64,000 nucleotides of DNA from Nereocystis luetkeana (GCA_031213475.1 JARUPZ010000025.1:2182077-2246076), one strand, 5' to 3'; shown: positions 47,044 to 58,415, numbered from the stretch's first letter. Numbers and translations: made by a program. Notes: generated by a model from the letters alone, not told the origin.

Positions 47044-47619
47044 CACGGTGCGCACATTCGTTGTGTGTCGCTACCGCCACAAGTGCCTACTTCTGTCTCT
47101 TACAAGCCTCACGTGCTGCTTTCTTTGCCAGCCGACGCGAGGATCGTCCCCGCCTCCCTTTTTTTCATCTTCTTTAGTGGAGTGCGTATGCTTGATTTTT
47201 AGGTCTTATCGCTGTTCTACACCCCTCGCGAAAGCGTGCGAGCCTGCAATCAGCGAACGTTTGCCCATTCTCTTGTATGTTTCCCTTCTTGATTTCTTGC
47301 CTTCTATTGCTTCCTTGCCTGATTTGATTTATTTTCTCTCTTCTCCCTTTTGGATGTATGTGTGATTGTTCCGATCTTTATTTCGACTTATTATCGACGT
47401 CCAGTTGGTTTTTTATCGTGTCAATTTTTTTCTGGGTGGTATGCGGTCTTCTCGGTTTCTGTGGCTGCTTGTACAAAATAATACCGAATTATCTGATACG
47501 TACGTGCGCGTATCTCCCTAGATATGTTTTGTCTGAGATGTACTGTTTGTAGATAGATGTGCTTCAGTCATAATGGGTGCTACTCTTTGCTTGTTTTATT
47601 GTTTTTTACCACGTGGCAT
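47044..47619. other. Upstream flank of LINE copy A
   Basis: T-rich on the plus strand, possibly LINE 5' UTR read backwards. No gene seen. Confidence 0.4.
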
Positions 47620-48300
47620 GGGTGGATGACGAACCTTCTCTGCTCGTTTCGTGTTGTCTGACGCCAAGGAGCTGGGCATAGTTCACGGACGCAGGACGGA
47701 GACGGCGGTCTGGGTAGCAAGGTACCAGGCGGATTATTATTAGCTTGGAGAACCTGGCTATACTACTCGTACCACAAACTACTGCCGCTACCTGGAGGGT
47801 GCTTTGGTCTTGGGTCTGCCTGTTTTTTTCCCTTTGTGATTTTTCCCTTGGTTCTTTGTCTTACTCTGTTTAGAAGTGGTGGTGTTTTTGTTACTTTTTT
47901 CTTTTATTTTCCAGCTCGTTCCTTTTCAAGTACTAATAATTGGTCACCTCGCCTGCGGGGGGGGTGGGCACGACAGATTGTTTCTTCTATTATTGTTCTT
48001 ATTATTATCATTATTATTATTATTATTATTATTCCTATTATTAGTAGTATTTCTCTTGCCATCTGACAATGTGCAGCATGATCTTCAACATGGATCACTC
48101 ATAACTTTCCCGAAAGAAGAAAACCTCGGAAACACTATTATTGATAGTTCTTCTTTCAGCTTTTTCGTTCTCTTCCGATTTGTCTTTTTTGTTTTGGTTT
48201 TTTTCTTGGATTGATTCGTTTCCTTTCTATTTTTCATATTAATGCGTATGCCGTGCCTATCGAATCTATTACTAGTACGATTTTTCGTGAGTGTTAACGT
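47620..48300 (+). repeat. LINE 3' UTR copy D, interrupted
   Basis: Matches 55960-56450: TTGTCTGACGCCAAGG, GGAGACGGCGGTCTGGGTAG, CACCTCGCCTGCGGGG and TGCCGTGCCTATCGAATCTA blocks. It is interrupted at 47985-48150 by a (TTA)n run and a short repeat, and ends where the hAT-like element begins. Confidence 0.75.
48045..48135 (+). repeat. Short dispersed repeat C, copy 1
   Basis: CTCTTGCCATCTGACAATGT through CGAAAGAAGAAAACCTCGG, preceded by (TTA)n. An inverted copy is at 51665-51775, also next to an AAT-type microsatellite. Confidence 0.7.
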
Positions 48301-48301
48301 T

Positions 48302-49040
48302 TTGTACACACCCTGGACAAAAGCCTATTAAGTAGGCTTTTTGATGTCTCAATAGGTGTGGGTTTTACAGATCGATACCTATTGTCGTGTCCAATAGGTA
48401 TGCGAACTGTAAATCGATACCGATTAGTTTGACAATAATAGGTATTGGAACATGTGTGCAATAGGCTACTGACCTTGGGAATGGTGTCTCAAACACCGTT
48501 TATCGATACCTATATAATTGACCAATATGTTTTGATTAATCGGCCCAATAGTCTACTGTTCGTGGAATAGGTCTGATACATTGACAATATATAGGTATTA
48601 TTTAGTCCAATAGCAGTGCCACGTTGTCGATCGATGCCTATTTATTTGACTTCTAGGTATACCACTTGGTCAATCGATGCCTATTGATTTGGGTAATAGG
48701 TACCTGGTATGCCATTTAGTCGATCGATGCCTCTTGACTTGATTAACAGGTACGACAACTAGTCGATCGGTACCTATGGATTTGAGCATACACTTGTCGC
48801 TTGATGCCTATTGACATGGCAATAGGTGACACATTCTGTCGATCAATGCCTCTTGACTCGGTCAATGGATATATATGTCAAAATTGTCGATCGATACCCA
48901 TTGTTTTGACTACTAGTAACTGTAAGTTGGTTATGTTTTGTCGATTAATGCCTATTTACGATTCAATGGTACACGAAACTGTCGACCGATGCCTATGGCC
49001 TCGACTAAAATGCGAGCTTTGTCCGTCGGTACCTACTAGC
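48302..49040 (+). repeat. Left subterminal array of the hAT-like element
   Basis: Roughly 12 degenerate units of about 50-65 bases with GTCGATCGATGCCTATTG followed by a CAATAGGT block, so each unit has a small internal hairpin (CCTATTG...CAATAGG). Confidence 0.7.
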
Positions 49041-49619
49041 ACGTTCTCAGGCGTATTACCTACGACAGAAAAAGGAATCCTATCGAATCACTATTAATAG
49101 ACGAAAAAAGGTTGCTCCCAAACGACTCAACTTAACGAGTACAACAGACTACAGTAGGTGCGCGGACAAGAAGACATGGAAGGTTAGAAAGGTCAACCAC
49201 CTGCCTGCAAGTATGCTTCACGAAAAGACGGACATGAGGCAAGAGTGCCTAGTACACGCAGGATTTGCCTCGCCGTTGGCGTTCAGCAGTAAGACACTAA
49301 ATGCCGCCGCATTTAGGGCACGCGGCGAGGCGGCCAAAACCAAAGTTACGGCGACCGTGGCGAACTCGAAGTGATGGGCCCCACCCGAAAAAAACATCAA
49401 CGACACGTTCTTTCATCATCGCCCCGAAAAACACGTTTTATGCTCGCAATTGATTCCCATTGACCAACTCCGTTTCTCGAAGGTGTGCAAAAACACATTG
49501 TACCGTTCGTTGTGCTTCACTTGCAATTACCTATGAAAGCTGCAAACACAGACCCGACTAAACACGTAGTCCACGCGCGTCATCTGTGGAGCCGTTGGCA
49601 TTTATCTACGGCCTGTCCG
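49041..49619. other. Interior of the hAT-like element, no motif seen
   Basis: Short frames only, including GC-rich 49250-49350. May include transposase C-terminal flank or UTR. Confidence 0.4.
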
Positions 49620-50115
49620 CCATTCCGGGCTGTGGCCTCTTAATCCTCCCGGCTCGACGCCCCTCCACCTTTCTCGCCACCGGCCTGTTCACCCTCGTGG
49701 TTCGTCGGCTCCGGTCTTACCGGGTCCGGCAACACCATCTCGAGGCTTGGATCGCTGTCGTCTTCGTCACCATCGGGCTCCTCCTCAGGAACATAGTCCA
49801 ACACTCAACGTCATCCAGCATTGTCTGGTCCCGTAATCGCTCCGGGATAGCCTTTTTGGTGTCGGTGTCGGACAGCCGCGGGACATCGTCAGGTATGTAA
49901 CCATGCTGCGCTCGCAAGGAGAAGCTACATCTCTAAATAGGCGGGGTCAAGCGAGCCGCGCTTGCGAGGCATGAACATACCTGCGATTGTAAAATCCCGC
50001 TCCATTACGCCTGACGACGCCGGGCAGCCAAACACCGTCCGCGCAACTGTTTGAAGCGGCAGCGGACGTTTTCTTCCGTACCGAAGCCAGTTGTCGGCGG
50101 CGTTCGTTTCCCGTT
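49620..50115 (-). pseudogene. hAT-family transposase, C-terminal dimerisation (hATC) region
   Basis: Minus strand from 50110: NWLRYGRKRPLPLQTVARTV, then FGCPASSGVMERDFTIAG, then RKRGSLDPAYLEM. This is the hATC pattern (W, P-L, 'P-A-S-S-x-x-x-E-R-x-F-x-x-A-G', R..L.P). A TAG follows at once. In the next frame it continues YIPDDVPRLSDTDTKKAIPE, and then in a third an acidic tail (VPEEEPDGDEDDSDPSLEM). Two frameshifts or unseen splicing separate the parts, so I call it a pseudogene. The catalytic DDE core upstream was not found. Confidence 0.7.
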
Positions 50116-51339
50116 ATGTGGGGGGATCTGCACCGCGACGGAAGAAAATAGAACGTGTGCGGGGGCAGGAAAGGCATAGGCAGTGAATAAAACAACTACA
50201 GACTTCGAAGGAACGAGCAGAACATGGTACAATAGCACAAGAAGGAAAAACAAACACACCAGGTACGAGTGCGCGAACACAGCATCCGTTACAAACTACT
50301 GCCGGTAGTTTTGTTCGGATACAGGCAGGGCTCACCGCCCAAAATACACTCAACATAATCGGGAATAGCATGCTGCTTGTTCGGCACGGTTTCTCATTTT
50401 TGGCACACGCGTTTTATGGGCCCCTGCCGACCCGTTGTCTATTCAAAACGTTCACATTTTTTGTCCTCGCAACAACTTTTGACATCGTTCTGTTTTGTGT
50501 AAGGGATGGATTTAGCTCCGTGTGTACTGAGCCCACGTTTAGGGGGGCAATTAAATTATTACCGGAGTTTGCATCAATAGAGATAGGAGTGTTATCACTA
50601 TACGTTTTGAGTCCTTTGCCTTTACTTTTGTTCCATGGGCTTTTTTGTACTTCACAGGTTTACCCGCGTTTTCTTTTTAAAGTGTGGGTGCAAAGCGTTC
50701 CTGATATATCCCCTGTTGACTGGTGCACTTACCTTCTGTTGATTGAAACAAAATACAATAAATCCAGTTTGTCTTTAATCGGTCAAACGAAATACCCAGA
50801 GATAAGGTGCCTCTAGAATACATTTTCACGGCGCCTGCAATCCCAGCGAAAAAGCACCTGGCAAAAATTGGCAGAGACTCTACAACATGCGCGCAAATGT
50901 TCAGCGTATTGAAAAAATGTGGGCATTTTGACTATTATTTTAGTACGTTAAACGTTGTACTGCATCACCTTGTAATGCTATAGATTCAGTGTATATTCAA
51001 ATATATATGGGGATACACTATGGCATGCCAGCTCTTTGCGCAAAATCCTTTACAGACTATGCCTTGCACAACCTGGAAACGGCTTGCTCACTAACAAATA
51101 GTGAGGTTTATGTTTATTTCTACTTTTCTTGAAAGGGCTCCGACTGGTCGGGGCATAAGTGGGTACTAACGCAAGACTTTAGGCCTTACAAAAAAAGCTG
51201 GTTTTGTCACCCTCTTCCACTGGCCAAGGCAGCCAGTACGACACCGAATATGTAACGATCGAATTGCAATTATATGCGGCAGTCGTAGCCAACGACCTTT
51301 CGGGCAATGCGTCTAACCCAACTCGTAGTATTATAGTCA
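50116..51339. other. Interior of the hAT-like element, no motif seen
   Basis: A plus-strand frame at 50370-50816 is hydrophobic (Phe/Leu-rich) without a recognised domain. Transposase N-terminal exons would be expected here on the minus strand but were not recognised. Confidence 0.35.
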
Positions 51340-52235
51340 AAACGCTTGTAACAGATATCGCTTGCAGTCGTACGTGGATCAATAAACACACATCGCTTGC
51401 AGCAACAGCTAACGACATCGGTCCATATCAATGCGCACCTATCGCTTGAAGCAATGCGTACGCTTGAAGCAATACCTATCGACCGGGTGCAACAAACACC
51501 CATCGCTTGCAGCGACAGGTATCGATCGCTATCAATAGAAACCTATCGCTTTCAGCAATAATGGGTGTCGATCGATTTAATAGAAATATATCGCTTGCAA
51601 CAATAGGCAGCAATTAATGGAGTAGACAAGCTGAAAGTTGGCACGGAAGGGAGGTAGACTTGGTGCATGGGTTTCCTTTTGTTCCCGAGGTTTTCTTCTT
51701 TCGGGAAAGTTATGAGTGATCCGTGTTGAAGATCATGCTGCACATTGTATGATGGCAAGAGAAATAATAATGATAATACTAGGTGTCGGTACGTAATCAA
51801 TCTAAACCGATCGCTTGCAACAATAGGCATCGGTCGAAATGAATGGAAACCTATCGCTTTTAGCAACAGGTGTGGATCGATTTATTAGAAAGATATCGCA
51901 AACAACAATAATAGGTTTCGGTTTGGGTCAAGATGAACCTATCTTTTGCAGCAATAGGTATCGGTCGGTATCAGTCGACACCTATCGCTTGCATCGACAG
52001 GTATCGGTCGGTATCAACAGACAACTAACTATCGCTTGCAGCAATAGGTATTGGTTGAGTGGAATATTAAGGCATTGATTGTTAGATCGATAGCCTATTA
52101 TTGAGAAACACCTGCATACCCTATTGGTGACCAAGATACCTATCGATAGGCACTTTAACAAACATATCGGTCGCACAGTAGCCTATTGCGCTGACTATCC
52201 TAACCTTATAGGGGCTTGCAATACTTATCGATACG
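51340..52235 (+). repeat. Right subterminal array of the hAT-like element
   Basis: Degenerate units of about 40-60 bases (ACCTATCGCTTGCAGCAATA followed by GGTATCGGTCGGTATC), in the inverse orientation to the left array. Interrupted at 51640-51790 by short repeat C. Confidence 0.7.
51665..51775 (-). repeat. Short dispersed repeat C, copy 2
   Basis: Inverted copy of 48045-48135 (CGAGGTTTTCTTCTTTCGGG ... TTGTATGATGGCAAGAGA), inserted in the right subterminal array. Confidence 0.7.
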
Positions 52236-52261
52236 CTCTAAAACCCAAGACTTATCACAGT

Positions 52262-52645
52262 GACTGAGAATCGTGGCGGGACGGGACGGGACAGACTTTT
52301 GTTGTTTGGCGGGAAACAAAATATCAACAGGACGGGACGGTAAAATGACGACATAAAATGGTGGCGGGACGGGACGGCGGATGAACAATTTCTCGACGGA
52401 ACGGGACGGCAAAATTTAACGGGACAGATTTTCACGACGGGAAGGGACGGTAATTTTGTTTTTCTCCCGCGGGACGGGACGGTAGTTTTTTTTTCGTTGG
52501 AGAGACGGGACGGGAAATATTTTTCCGCTCGACGGGACGGGACGGTAAACATTTTTTCCCTCGGCGGGACGGGACGGTAAATATTTCTCTCGCGGCGGGA
52601 CGGGACGGTACTTTTTTTTATTTTTCGACGGGGCGGGACGGTACT
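52262..52645 (+). repeat. GGGACGG minisatellite, left array
   Basis: About ten degenerate units of about 35-45 bases with core GGCGGGACGGGACGGTAA followed by a T-rich spacer. The same core, in the same orientation, recurs at 57880-58215 on the other side of the LINE. Confidence 0.85.
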
Positions 52646-53035
52646 TATTTCCCCTCGGCTGAACGGGACAGTAAATATATATATATTTCTTCTTTCCTGC
52701 TGCTAGGTCGGCGCGGTTGTACGTGACGACTTTCCCTCACTGCTAGTAGGGCGAAGGGGGCCGGCCCGACGCAAGCGTTTTTCTTCTCGACCCGCGGCCC
52801 ACAAGCTACGAGAAGTGCCACCACTACACGGGCGACGTTTTTTCTGTTTTTTTTCCCACCCCTGTCCGAAGTACTCATCTTTTGCGGTGCCAGCTCATTC
52901 ATCGTGGCTGTTGTCCTGAAAATTATTGTGCTTGCGCTGGGTTACTGGTGCTTGTTGTGGAAGTAGGCGGTGGTGGAGGTGGTGGCGGCGGCGGCGGCGG
53001 CGGTGAGTTTAGTTGCCGCTCCCTGCTGATCGATC
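52646..53035. other. No gene seen
   Basis: Includes a (GGC)n tract at 52983-53003 just before the LINE 5' junction. Confidence 0.5.
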
Positions 53036-53041
53036 GAGTCC

Positions 53042-55762
53042 ACCCGTAAGCGGATTGACTACATCCTAACCCGTCAAGTCCATCGACCTAGAGTACAAGA
53101 TGCGAAAGTCGTCCCACAGCCTCCTGCCCCAGCTAAGGCTGACTCAGACCACAACATCTTGTATATCAAAGTCCGACTCGGTGGTCGTTTTGCGCCCAAC
53201 AGACAAATACGTAGACCGACGAAACGCCGAGAGTTCGACAGGCAGCTTTTTATGTCCGATGGAAATTGTCGTGAACGAGTAGTCTCCAGGATCATCTCCA
53301 CTCTCAACCAGCCTATCCAGCCCCGTAATACGTCTGGTATGGTTGAGATTTTCACTGCGGCTGTTATTGATGCGGTCGAAAAAGAGGTACCACCCCCTGC
53401 ACGTCGCCACCGCAGACATGGATGGTGTGAGTCTGCCGAAACCTTGGCCGCATTCATGCCAGCATGGACAGCGAGGGAGGATGCACGACAATTCTTGCGT
53501 GCCCACCCCCGGGACAGAACCGCGTGGAAGACCCTGAGATCTGCGTGTGCGAACCTGCAGAAGGTGATTGCCGCAGGACTGCATGCGTACTTCGAAGCGT
53601 ACCTTGCCGAAACCGAACGACTCCTAGCGAACAACGACCAAAGAGGCTTTTACAAGCACCTTAAGAGTACGGTAGGATTGGAAGGGACTAAAGCGAGGAG
53701 CGAACAGTTCATTAGGGACGAGGATGGCACGATCCTACGGGATAAGGTGCGAATTCGTGAACGATGGGCGGGGTTTTATCACAAACTCTTGAACACGAAG
53801 TCGCTGAAACTCGATCCCACGATCATCGACCTCTTGCCACCGCGACCGCCTAAACTGTCGCTTGAAGATGAACCATCCATAGACGAGATGACCGAAGCAC
53901 TGAAGGGGATGTCGAATTGGAAAGCTGTCGGGCCAGATGGTCTCCCGGTCGAACTCCTAAAAATCGACCACCCGGCATTCGCCCAGCGCTTTCACAACAT
54001 CCTTGTCAATGTTTGGTTAACAGGAGAAGTCCCTCAGCAATGGAAAGATGCGATCATCAAGGTCCTTCACAAAAAGAAGGATCGAACTGACTGCAACAAC
54101 TATAGAGGGATCTCGCTTGTTGCCCACGCAGGCAAAGTGTTGTTGAAAATCGTCGCGTCCCGCCTCAGCAACTACTGCGAGACCGAGGAACTACTCCCCG
54201 AGGAACAGTGCGGCTTCCGCCCCGCACGATCAACGATTGATATGTTGTTCGTCGTGCGCCGGCTGCAAGAGCTCGGACGACAGAGGAAAATCCCCTTATA
54301 CGTGTGCTTCATCGATCTGCAGAAAGCGTACGACTCTGTCGACCGAGAGCTGTTATGGAAGGTACTCACACGCTTTGGCGTACCAACCAAGATGCTGAGA
54401 ATTATCCGTAATTTCCACGATGGCATGCGGGCTCGCGTGCGTACTGATGACGGCGAGCTCTCGGAATGGTTTGATGTCACGCAGGGGCTGCGGCAAGGCT
54501 GTGTACTGTCACCGTTACTGTTCAACGTGTTCTTCGCTGCTGCGTTACACGTCGTACTAGTACGCTTCAGCCAAGACGAAGCCATTGTAAGGGATTTGGT
54601 CCAACTCTTGGAAGCTGGAGTAGTTCGAACAGGGAAGGAGGAGCCATTGGCGTGCGTGCGAAGGTCTGTATGGGGCATGTTGTACGCCGACGATGCAGGA
54701 ATTGTCTCGAAGTCGGCTGAAGGGCTCGCAAAAATGATGACAGTCATCGTGACTGTCTTCGAAGCAGCAGGCCTCACGGTGTCGGAAAAGAAGACTGAGA
54801 CAATGGTCCTACAAACACCAGACCGGACAACCTTCGCACCACCGCTCGTCATCGAAGCGGCAGGTCAGAGGTATAAGCAGACGACCCAGTTCTTATACCT
54901 AGGCGGCGTTATCCACGAAAACGCTGACCTCTCGCTCGAAATCGACCGACGGATCCGCCTCATGCGAGCATGCTTCAAACGGTTCGGCCCGGAGTTGTAT
55001 GATAGGACGACCGCCCCCCTTAGCCTTAAAGTCCGAATGCTGAAGGCCGAGGTGATTGAGACCCTGCTGTACGGGTGTGTGACGTGGACCCTCAGAGCGG
55101 AACACTTTGCCAAGCTTCGAACGGCTCACCACCAAGTCCTGTTGCGAGTCATTGGCTTCCAGCGCCGACTTCGTACTGACCATGCCACCCTCTCGTACGC
55201 GAAGGCCCTCAAGATGACACGTTGCGAGAGCATCGAAACGACCATTCGCAAACGGCGGCTCTTCTTTGCGGGGGGCGTGGCACGGCAAAGCAAGGAGCGA
55301 TTACCCAATCGGGTAATGCTCGGGACGATAACTGGTGGGGAGAACCCGAGACCAGGCGGACAGTGTAAGACTTGGCATAGATGCATAGTCGAAGACCTTA
55401 GGGAGTTCCGAGCCACCGAAGGGTCAACGGAAGTTGCCCCCTTGGTGTTTGGAGTTGAGACCGCGTTGTGGTCCACTGCAGCCAAAAAGGTGGGGAAGTG
55501 GTACCGGGGGATCCTTGAAGCAGCCGAACGGTTCATGGTGAGGTGGCACGAGGCTGAGGCTGAGATGAGTAGACAGCGCCGCGCATCCGCCGTGGCTGGT
55601 GCCCAAAGGAACGGGGGGGGAGGGGGCAACAGGAGAAGTGGCATAAAGCCCGACCGAGTGAATGCGGAGAGGGGGGGGAACAGGAGGGGTAGAAGGGAAA
55701 CGGCGGTAGACGAAAGTAGGAAGGAGATGGCAGACAGGGTAGCAAGGCACCAAGTCGACTAG
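53042..55762 (+). CDS. LINE ORF2 product: endonuclease end plus reverse transcriptase
   Basis: The open frame from 53030 gives about 910 codons; the first ATG is at 53159 (867 residues). It copies LINE RNA into DNA at a nicked target. Before that ATG is KADSDHN, the catalytic SDH box of the APE endonuclease; the rest of that domain is missing. Residues numbered from the [14 protein letters not shown] (~257), [20 protein letters not shown] (~290), [14 protein letters not shown] (~350), motif [19 protein letters not shown] (~382), motif [18 protein letters not shown] (~441), motif C YADDAGIV (~506, catalytic Asp pair intact) and [10 protein letters not shown] (~540). A C-terminal region ([20 protein letters not shown]) follows, with a Gly/Arg-rich tail. 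No CCHC knuckle was seen. Lacking a promoter and endonuclease it is probably not autonomous; whether it is transcribed is unknown. Confidence 0.9.
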   Translation, partial: TRKRIDYILTRQVHRPRVQDAKVVPQPPAPAKADSDHNILYIKVRLGGRFAPNRQIRRPTKRREFDRQLFMSDGNCRERVVSRIISTLNQPIQPRNTSGMVEIFTAAVIDAVEKEVPPPARRHRRHGWCESAETLAAFMPAWTAREDARQFLRAHPRDRTAWKTLRSACANLQKVIAAGLHAYFEAYLAETERLLANNDQRGFYKHLKSTVGLEGTKARSEQFIRDEDGTILRDKVRIRERWAGFYHKLLNTKSLKLDPTIIDLLPPRPPKLSLEDEPSIDEMTEALKGMSNWKAVGPDGLPVELLKIDHPAFAQRFHNILVNVWLTGEVPQQWKDAIIKVLHKKKDRTDCNNYRGISLVAHAGKVLLKIVASRLSNYCETEELLPEEQCGFRPARSTIDMLFVVRRLQELGRQRKIPLYVCFIDLQKAYDSVDRELLWKVLTRFGVPTKMLRIIRNFHDGMRARVRTDDGELSEWFDVTQGLRQGCVLSPLLFNVFFAAALHVVLVRFSQDEAIVRDLVQLLEAGVVRTGKEEPLACVRRSVWGMLYADDAGIVSKSAEGLAKMMTVIVTVFEAAGLTVSEKKTETMVLQTPDRTTFAPPLVIEAAGQRYKQTTQFLYLGGVIHENADLSLEIDRRIRLMRACFKRFGPELYDRTTAPLSLKVRMLKAEVIETLLYGCVTWTLRAEHFAKLRTAHHQVLLRVIGFQRRLRTDHATLSYAKALKMTRCESIETTIRKRRLFFAGGVARQSKERLPNRVMLGTITGGENPRPGGQCKTWHRCIVEDLREFRATEGSTEVAPLVFGVETALWSTAAKKVGKWYRGILEAAERFMVRWHEAEAEMSRQRRASAVAGAQRNGGGGGNRRSGIKPDRVNAERGGNRRGRRETAVDESRKEMADRVARHQVD

Positions 55763-56640
55763 GAAGTAGAATATGACCATACTACTAGTGCTACCAACTG
55801 GTGCAGCTGGCTCGAACGTGGTCTTCCCTTGTCTTCTCTTTTAGTTTTGTTTTTTTTTCTTTCTTGCGCTGACTCTCCGTGATTTTCATTTCATTTTTTC
55901 TCTTCCTCTTCCTTTTCTGATTGATAAGCCGTACTCAAGGAGCCGTGTGGCGTGGTTGGAAGACGAACCTGCTCTGCTCGGCTCGTATTGTCTGACGCCA
56001 AGGGGCTGGGCATAGTTGACGAACGCAGGGCGGAGACGGCAGTCTGGGTAGCAAGGTACCAGGCGGATTAGCAGGGAGAACCTGGCTATACTACTCGTAC
56101 CACAAGCTGCTGCCGCCACCTAGAAGGTGCTTTGGGCTTTGGTCTGCCTGTTATTTCCCCTTTGTTATTTTTTCCTTGTTACTTTCTCCTTGGTTCTTTG
56201 TCTTACTCTGTTCACAAGCAGTGGTGTCTTTTGTTATTTCTTCTTTTTTCCAGCTCGTTCTTTTTCAAGTGTAGGCCACCTCGCCTGCGGGGGGGGGGGC
56301 ACGACAGATTGTTTCTCTTAGATTTTGCTTTCATTTTTCTTCTTTTTCTTTTTCGATTTGTCTACCTTGTTTTTGTTTTCTCTTTGATTGTTTCTTTTCG
56401 TTTCACTATTTCATAGATTGCGTATGTCGTGCCTGTCGTATCTAGTATGATGACATGGCTTTGCATTGCCCACTGCAGTTCACACTGCACACGTGGCAAC
56501 GTAGTATCTCTGTGGCGTAGCTTTGTGACCACAGAACTTGTATCTCTTCTAGGATGGAAGAATCGGCACGGACACTGGTTGTGCTGGATGTCGACGGGTA
56601 GAAAGAACGGTTTAATGTGAAGAACACACACACACACACC
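55763..56640 (+). repeat. LINE 3' UTR
   Basis: Contains GACGCCAAGGGGCTGGGCAT, a short coding-like relic (AVWVARYQAD-type, echoing the ORF2 end), a poly-G block after CACCTCGCCTGC, and the terminal CGGACACTGGTTGTGCTGG. Multiple copies elsewhere (42.5-43.7, 47.6-48.3, 60-62.2 kb). Confidence 0.85.
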
Positions 56641-57029
56641 CGTAAGATTGGCATCCATCCATGGCGTCCGTACCGGTCATACCAAAGATGCTAGGATACA
56701 GTTTTTTTACCCCTTGACAGACAGCAACTTTGCCTTGTTGTGACACATACATACATGTTTTGACTGACAACAAACTGCTAGGTTTAGTGTGGGACCCTGG
56801 ACCCTACATCGTTGACAGCGCACGCTTTGCGTCTCACTGGATGACAGGTCACCTGACATCATTTTGGCCCACACCAGTATATATATACTGGTGGTGGTGT
56901 TGCCGTGAGTTGAGTGTCGTCTCTGTTATATTCGTGTGTGGTGGCGAGCTTGCGGCTATTACTACTACTGTTGTTGTGGCAGTACGTACTTTCATTTAAT
57001 TAAAATACAAAAATAAAGCCCAGCAATTA
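56641..57029. other. No gene seen; 22-bp palindrome
   Basis: Perfect palindrome centred on CCAGTATATATATACTGG at 56872-56893. Otherwise short frames only. Confidence 0.5.
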
Positions 57030-57376
57030 TACCGGTCGCCCCGGCGGTTCAAGTGGTTAACCTCGAATTCTACTTGTTTGGGTCCTGGGTTCGAGCCCCA
57101 GGTGGGTCGGACTTTGACTTTATTTATTTGCAAAAATAGAAAAGGATTCAATAGTTGAGAGCGCCTTGCAGCGTGGGTAGGCACAATTCGATGCGAGTCG
57201 ACGAGGGAAGAAAAGGCTGAAATCTTCTCGTGATAAAATTGAAGGCACGTACCGTAGCGGGAAGGGGGGAGAAGAGCCTGCTATGTGACCCCGGATCTGA
57301 GTTACGAGTTGGAAGGAGAGAGAGACGAAGATTTGCGAAGATAATGATTGGGATGAGAAAAAAAAAAAAAAAAAAC
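57030..57376 (+). mobile_element. tRNA-derived SINE, copy S4
   Basis: The head has A-box-like GGTTCAAGTGGTTAACC (57048-57064) and a perfect B-box GGTTCGAGCCC in a T-arm hairpin (CTGGG/CCCAG). The acceptor stem does not close, so it is not a functional tRNA. The body (GAGAGCGCCTTGCAGCG, GAAAAGGCTGAAATCTTCTC, GGCACGTACCGTAG) ends in a poly-A run at 57358-57376. Two inverted copies lie at 61590-61935 and 62270-62620. Confidence 0.8.
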
Positions 57377-57875
57377 AGCAGCTGTTAATATCTGCTGATC
57401 ATGAACGCCAGCACCTTTTGTGCTAAAAAAGGACCCTAAGGTTGTGCGGAGCAATTTCATATTTTCCAAGATTAAAGTGATGAAAATACGAAAATAGTAC
57501 GCCTTCAGTCATCAATCAGCTGTGAGTTCGACTGCTTATTAATTACCACGTATATAGTAGTTGATACACACAATTTTCAATTTTGCCAGCTGCGTAATAC
57601 GCCTGTGTACAACTATTTACTCTGTTCTATACGTATATCATTTTTTGTTTTCACGTATTTCATTCATAGTAGTATATGGGAGTTGTGTATAATTTATGAT
57701 AAAACATCTTATTAGTACCACGTAGTTTTTGAGGAATTACTACTCAATTTTAGTACAACAACTCGATTATATTTTATTAATTTCGTGATTCTTGGTGGGA
57801 ATGGATGGGAACAAACCACCACGAATGAATGTATCACGCAGGGGAAGAGGCACGTTATGTCCGCCGGAGGCAAAA
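57377..57875. other. AT-rich spacer, no gene seen
   Basis: No frame or repeat of note. Confidence 0.5.
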
Positions 57876-57879
57876 ATTC

Positions 57880-58215
57880 GCGGGACAGGTTTCATCGGCG
57901 GGACGGGACGGTAGCTGTTCGGTGTCACGGCGGGACGGGACGGTAATTGTTCAGTGTCGAGGCGGGACGGGACGGTTATTGTTCGGTGTCATGGCGGGAC
58001 GGGACGGTAATTGTTCGATGTCACGGCGGGACGGGAGGGTAATTTTTAACGGGAGAGACTTTGTTGGCGGGACGGGACGGTAATTTTCAGCGGGAGAAAT
58101 TTTATCGGCGGGACGGGGCGGTATGTGACGACGGAATTTGTCGGCGGGACGGGACGGCGGGACTATTTTGACAGCGGTTTTACCGTCCCGTCCCGTCCCG
58201 CCGTTACCGCCGTTA
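57880..58215 (+). repeat. GGGACGG minisatellite, right array
   Basis: About seven units of about 40 bases, core GGCGGGACGGGACGGTAATT followed by a TGTTCGGTGTC spacer. It ends with the core inverted (CCGTCCCGTCCCGTCCCGCC at 58183-58202), forming a potential hairpin. Same core as 52262-52645. Confidence 0.85.
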
Positions 58216-58415
58216 CTGTCCCGGCCAAATACCGTGATAAGCCTTTTGCTAAAGCCCACGGATTGTGACCCGCAATTGGCATCGATACTCAAATTTTCAT
58301 TTTTGAATCTATTAGACGTCCAATAACTTATTTAATAGGGTATTATCTAAAGTATAAGAGGTATTTAAAAAACGTAGTAACACCCACACACGGCTCTGTT
58401 GCGAAGGCCACCCAC

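Larger units (their letters stand above)
48302..52235. mobile_element. hAT-like DNA transposon with satellite-like ends
   Basis: The centre holds a hAT transposase C-terminal domain (minus strand, 50115-49620). Both sides are arrays of degenerate repeats: left (48302-49040) built on CGATCGATGCCTATTG, right (51340-52235) built on its inverse, CAATAGGTATCGGTCG. Inverted subterminal arrays around a transposase suggest one element of about 3.9 kb. Possible shared outer sequence: TGGGTTTTACAGATCGATA on the left versus TGGGTTTTAGAGCGTATCGA read inward from the right (about 52247). Exact termini and the 8-bp target duplication typical of hATs were not established. Confidence 0.55.
53042..56640 (+). 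mobile_element. LINE (APE-type non-LTR retrotransposon), 5'-truncated copy B
   Basis: Starts inside the end of the endonuclease domain ([16 protein letters not shown] at 53042), contains a complete open reverse transcriptase, and has an 880-base 3' UTR ending TTTAATGTGAAGAACACACA with an (AC)n tail. An in-frame TGA at 53027 lies just before the homology starts, marking the truncation point. The long undamaged frame makes it the youngest LINE copy here. Confidence 0.9.

Noticed and set aside
48302..49040. CRISPR array
   Set aside because: Repeats are degenerate, contain no unique spacers of constant length, and the context is eukaryotic transposon DNA.
52238..52552. Pro/Ser/Arg-rich coding frame (VPSRP repeats)
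   Set aside because: It is merely the minisatellite read in one frame; unit lengths vary and break the frame.
57034..57115. Functional tRNA gene
   Set aside because: A and B boxes and a T arm are present, but no acceptor stem closes. Two inverted copies with identical bodies show it is a SINE head.
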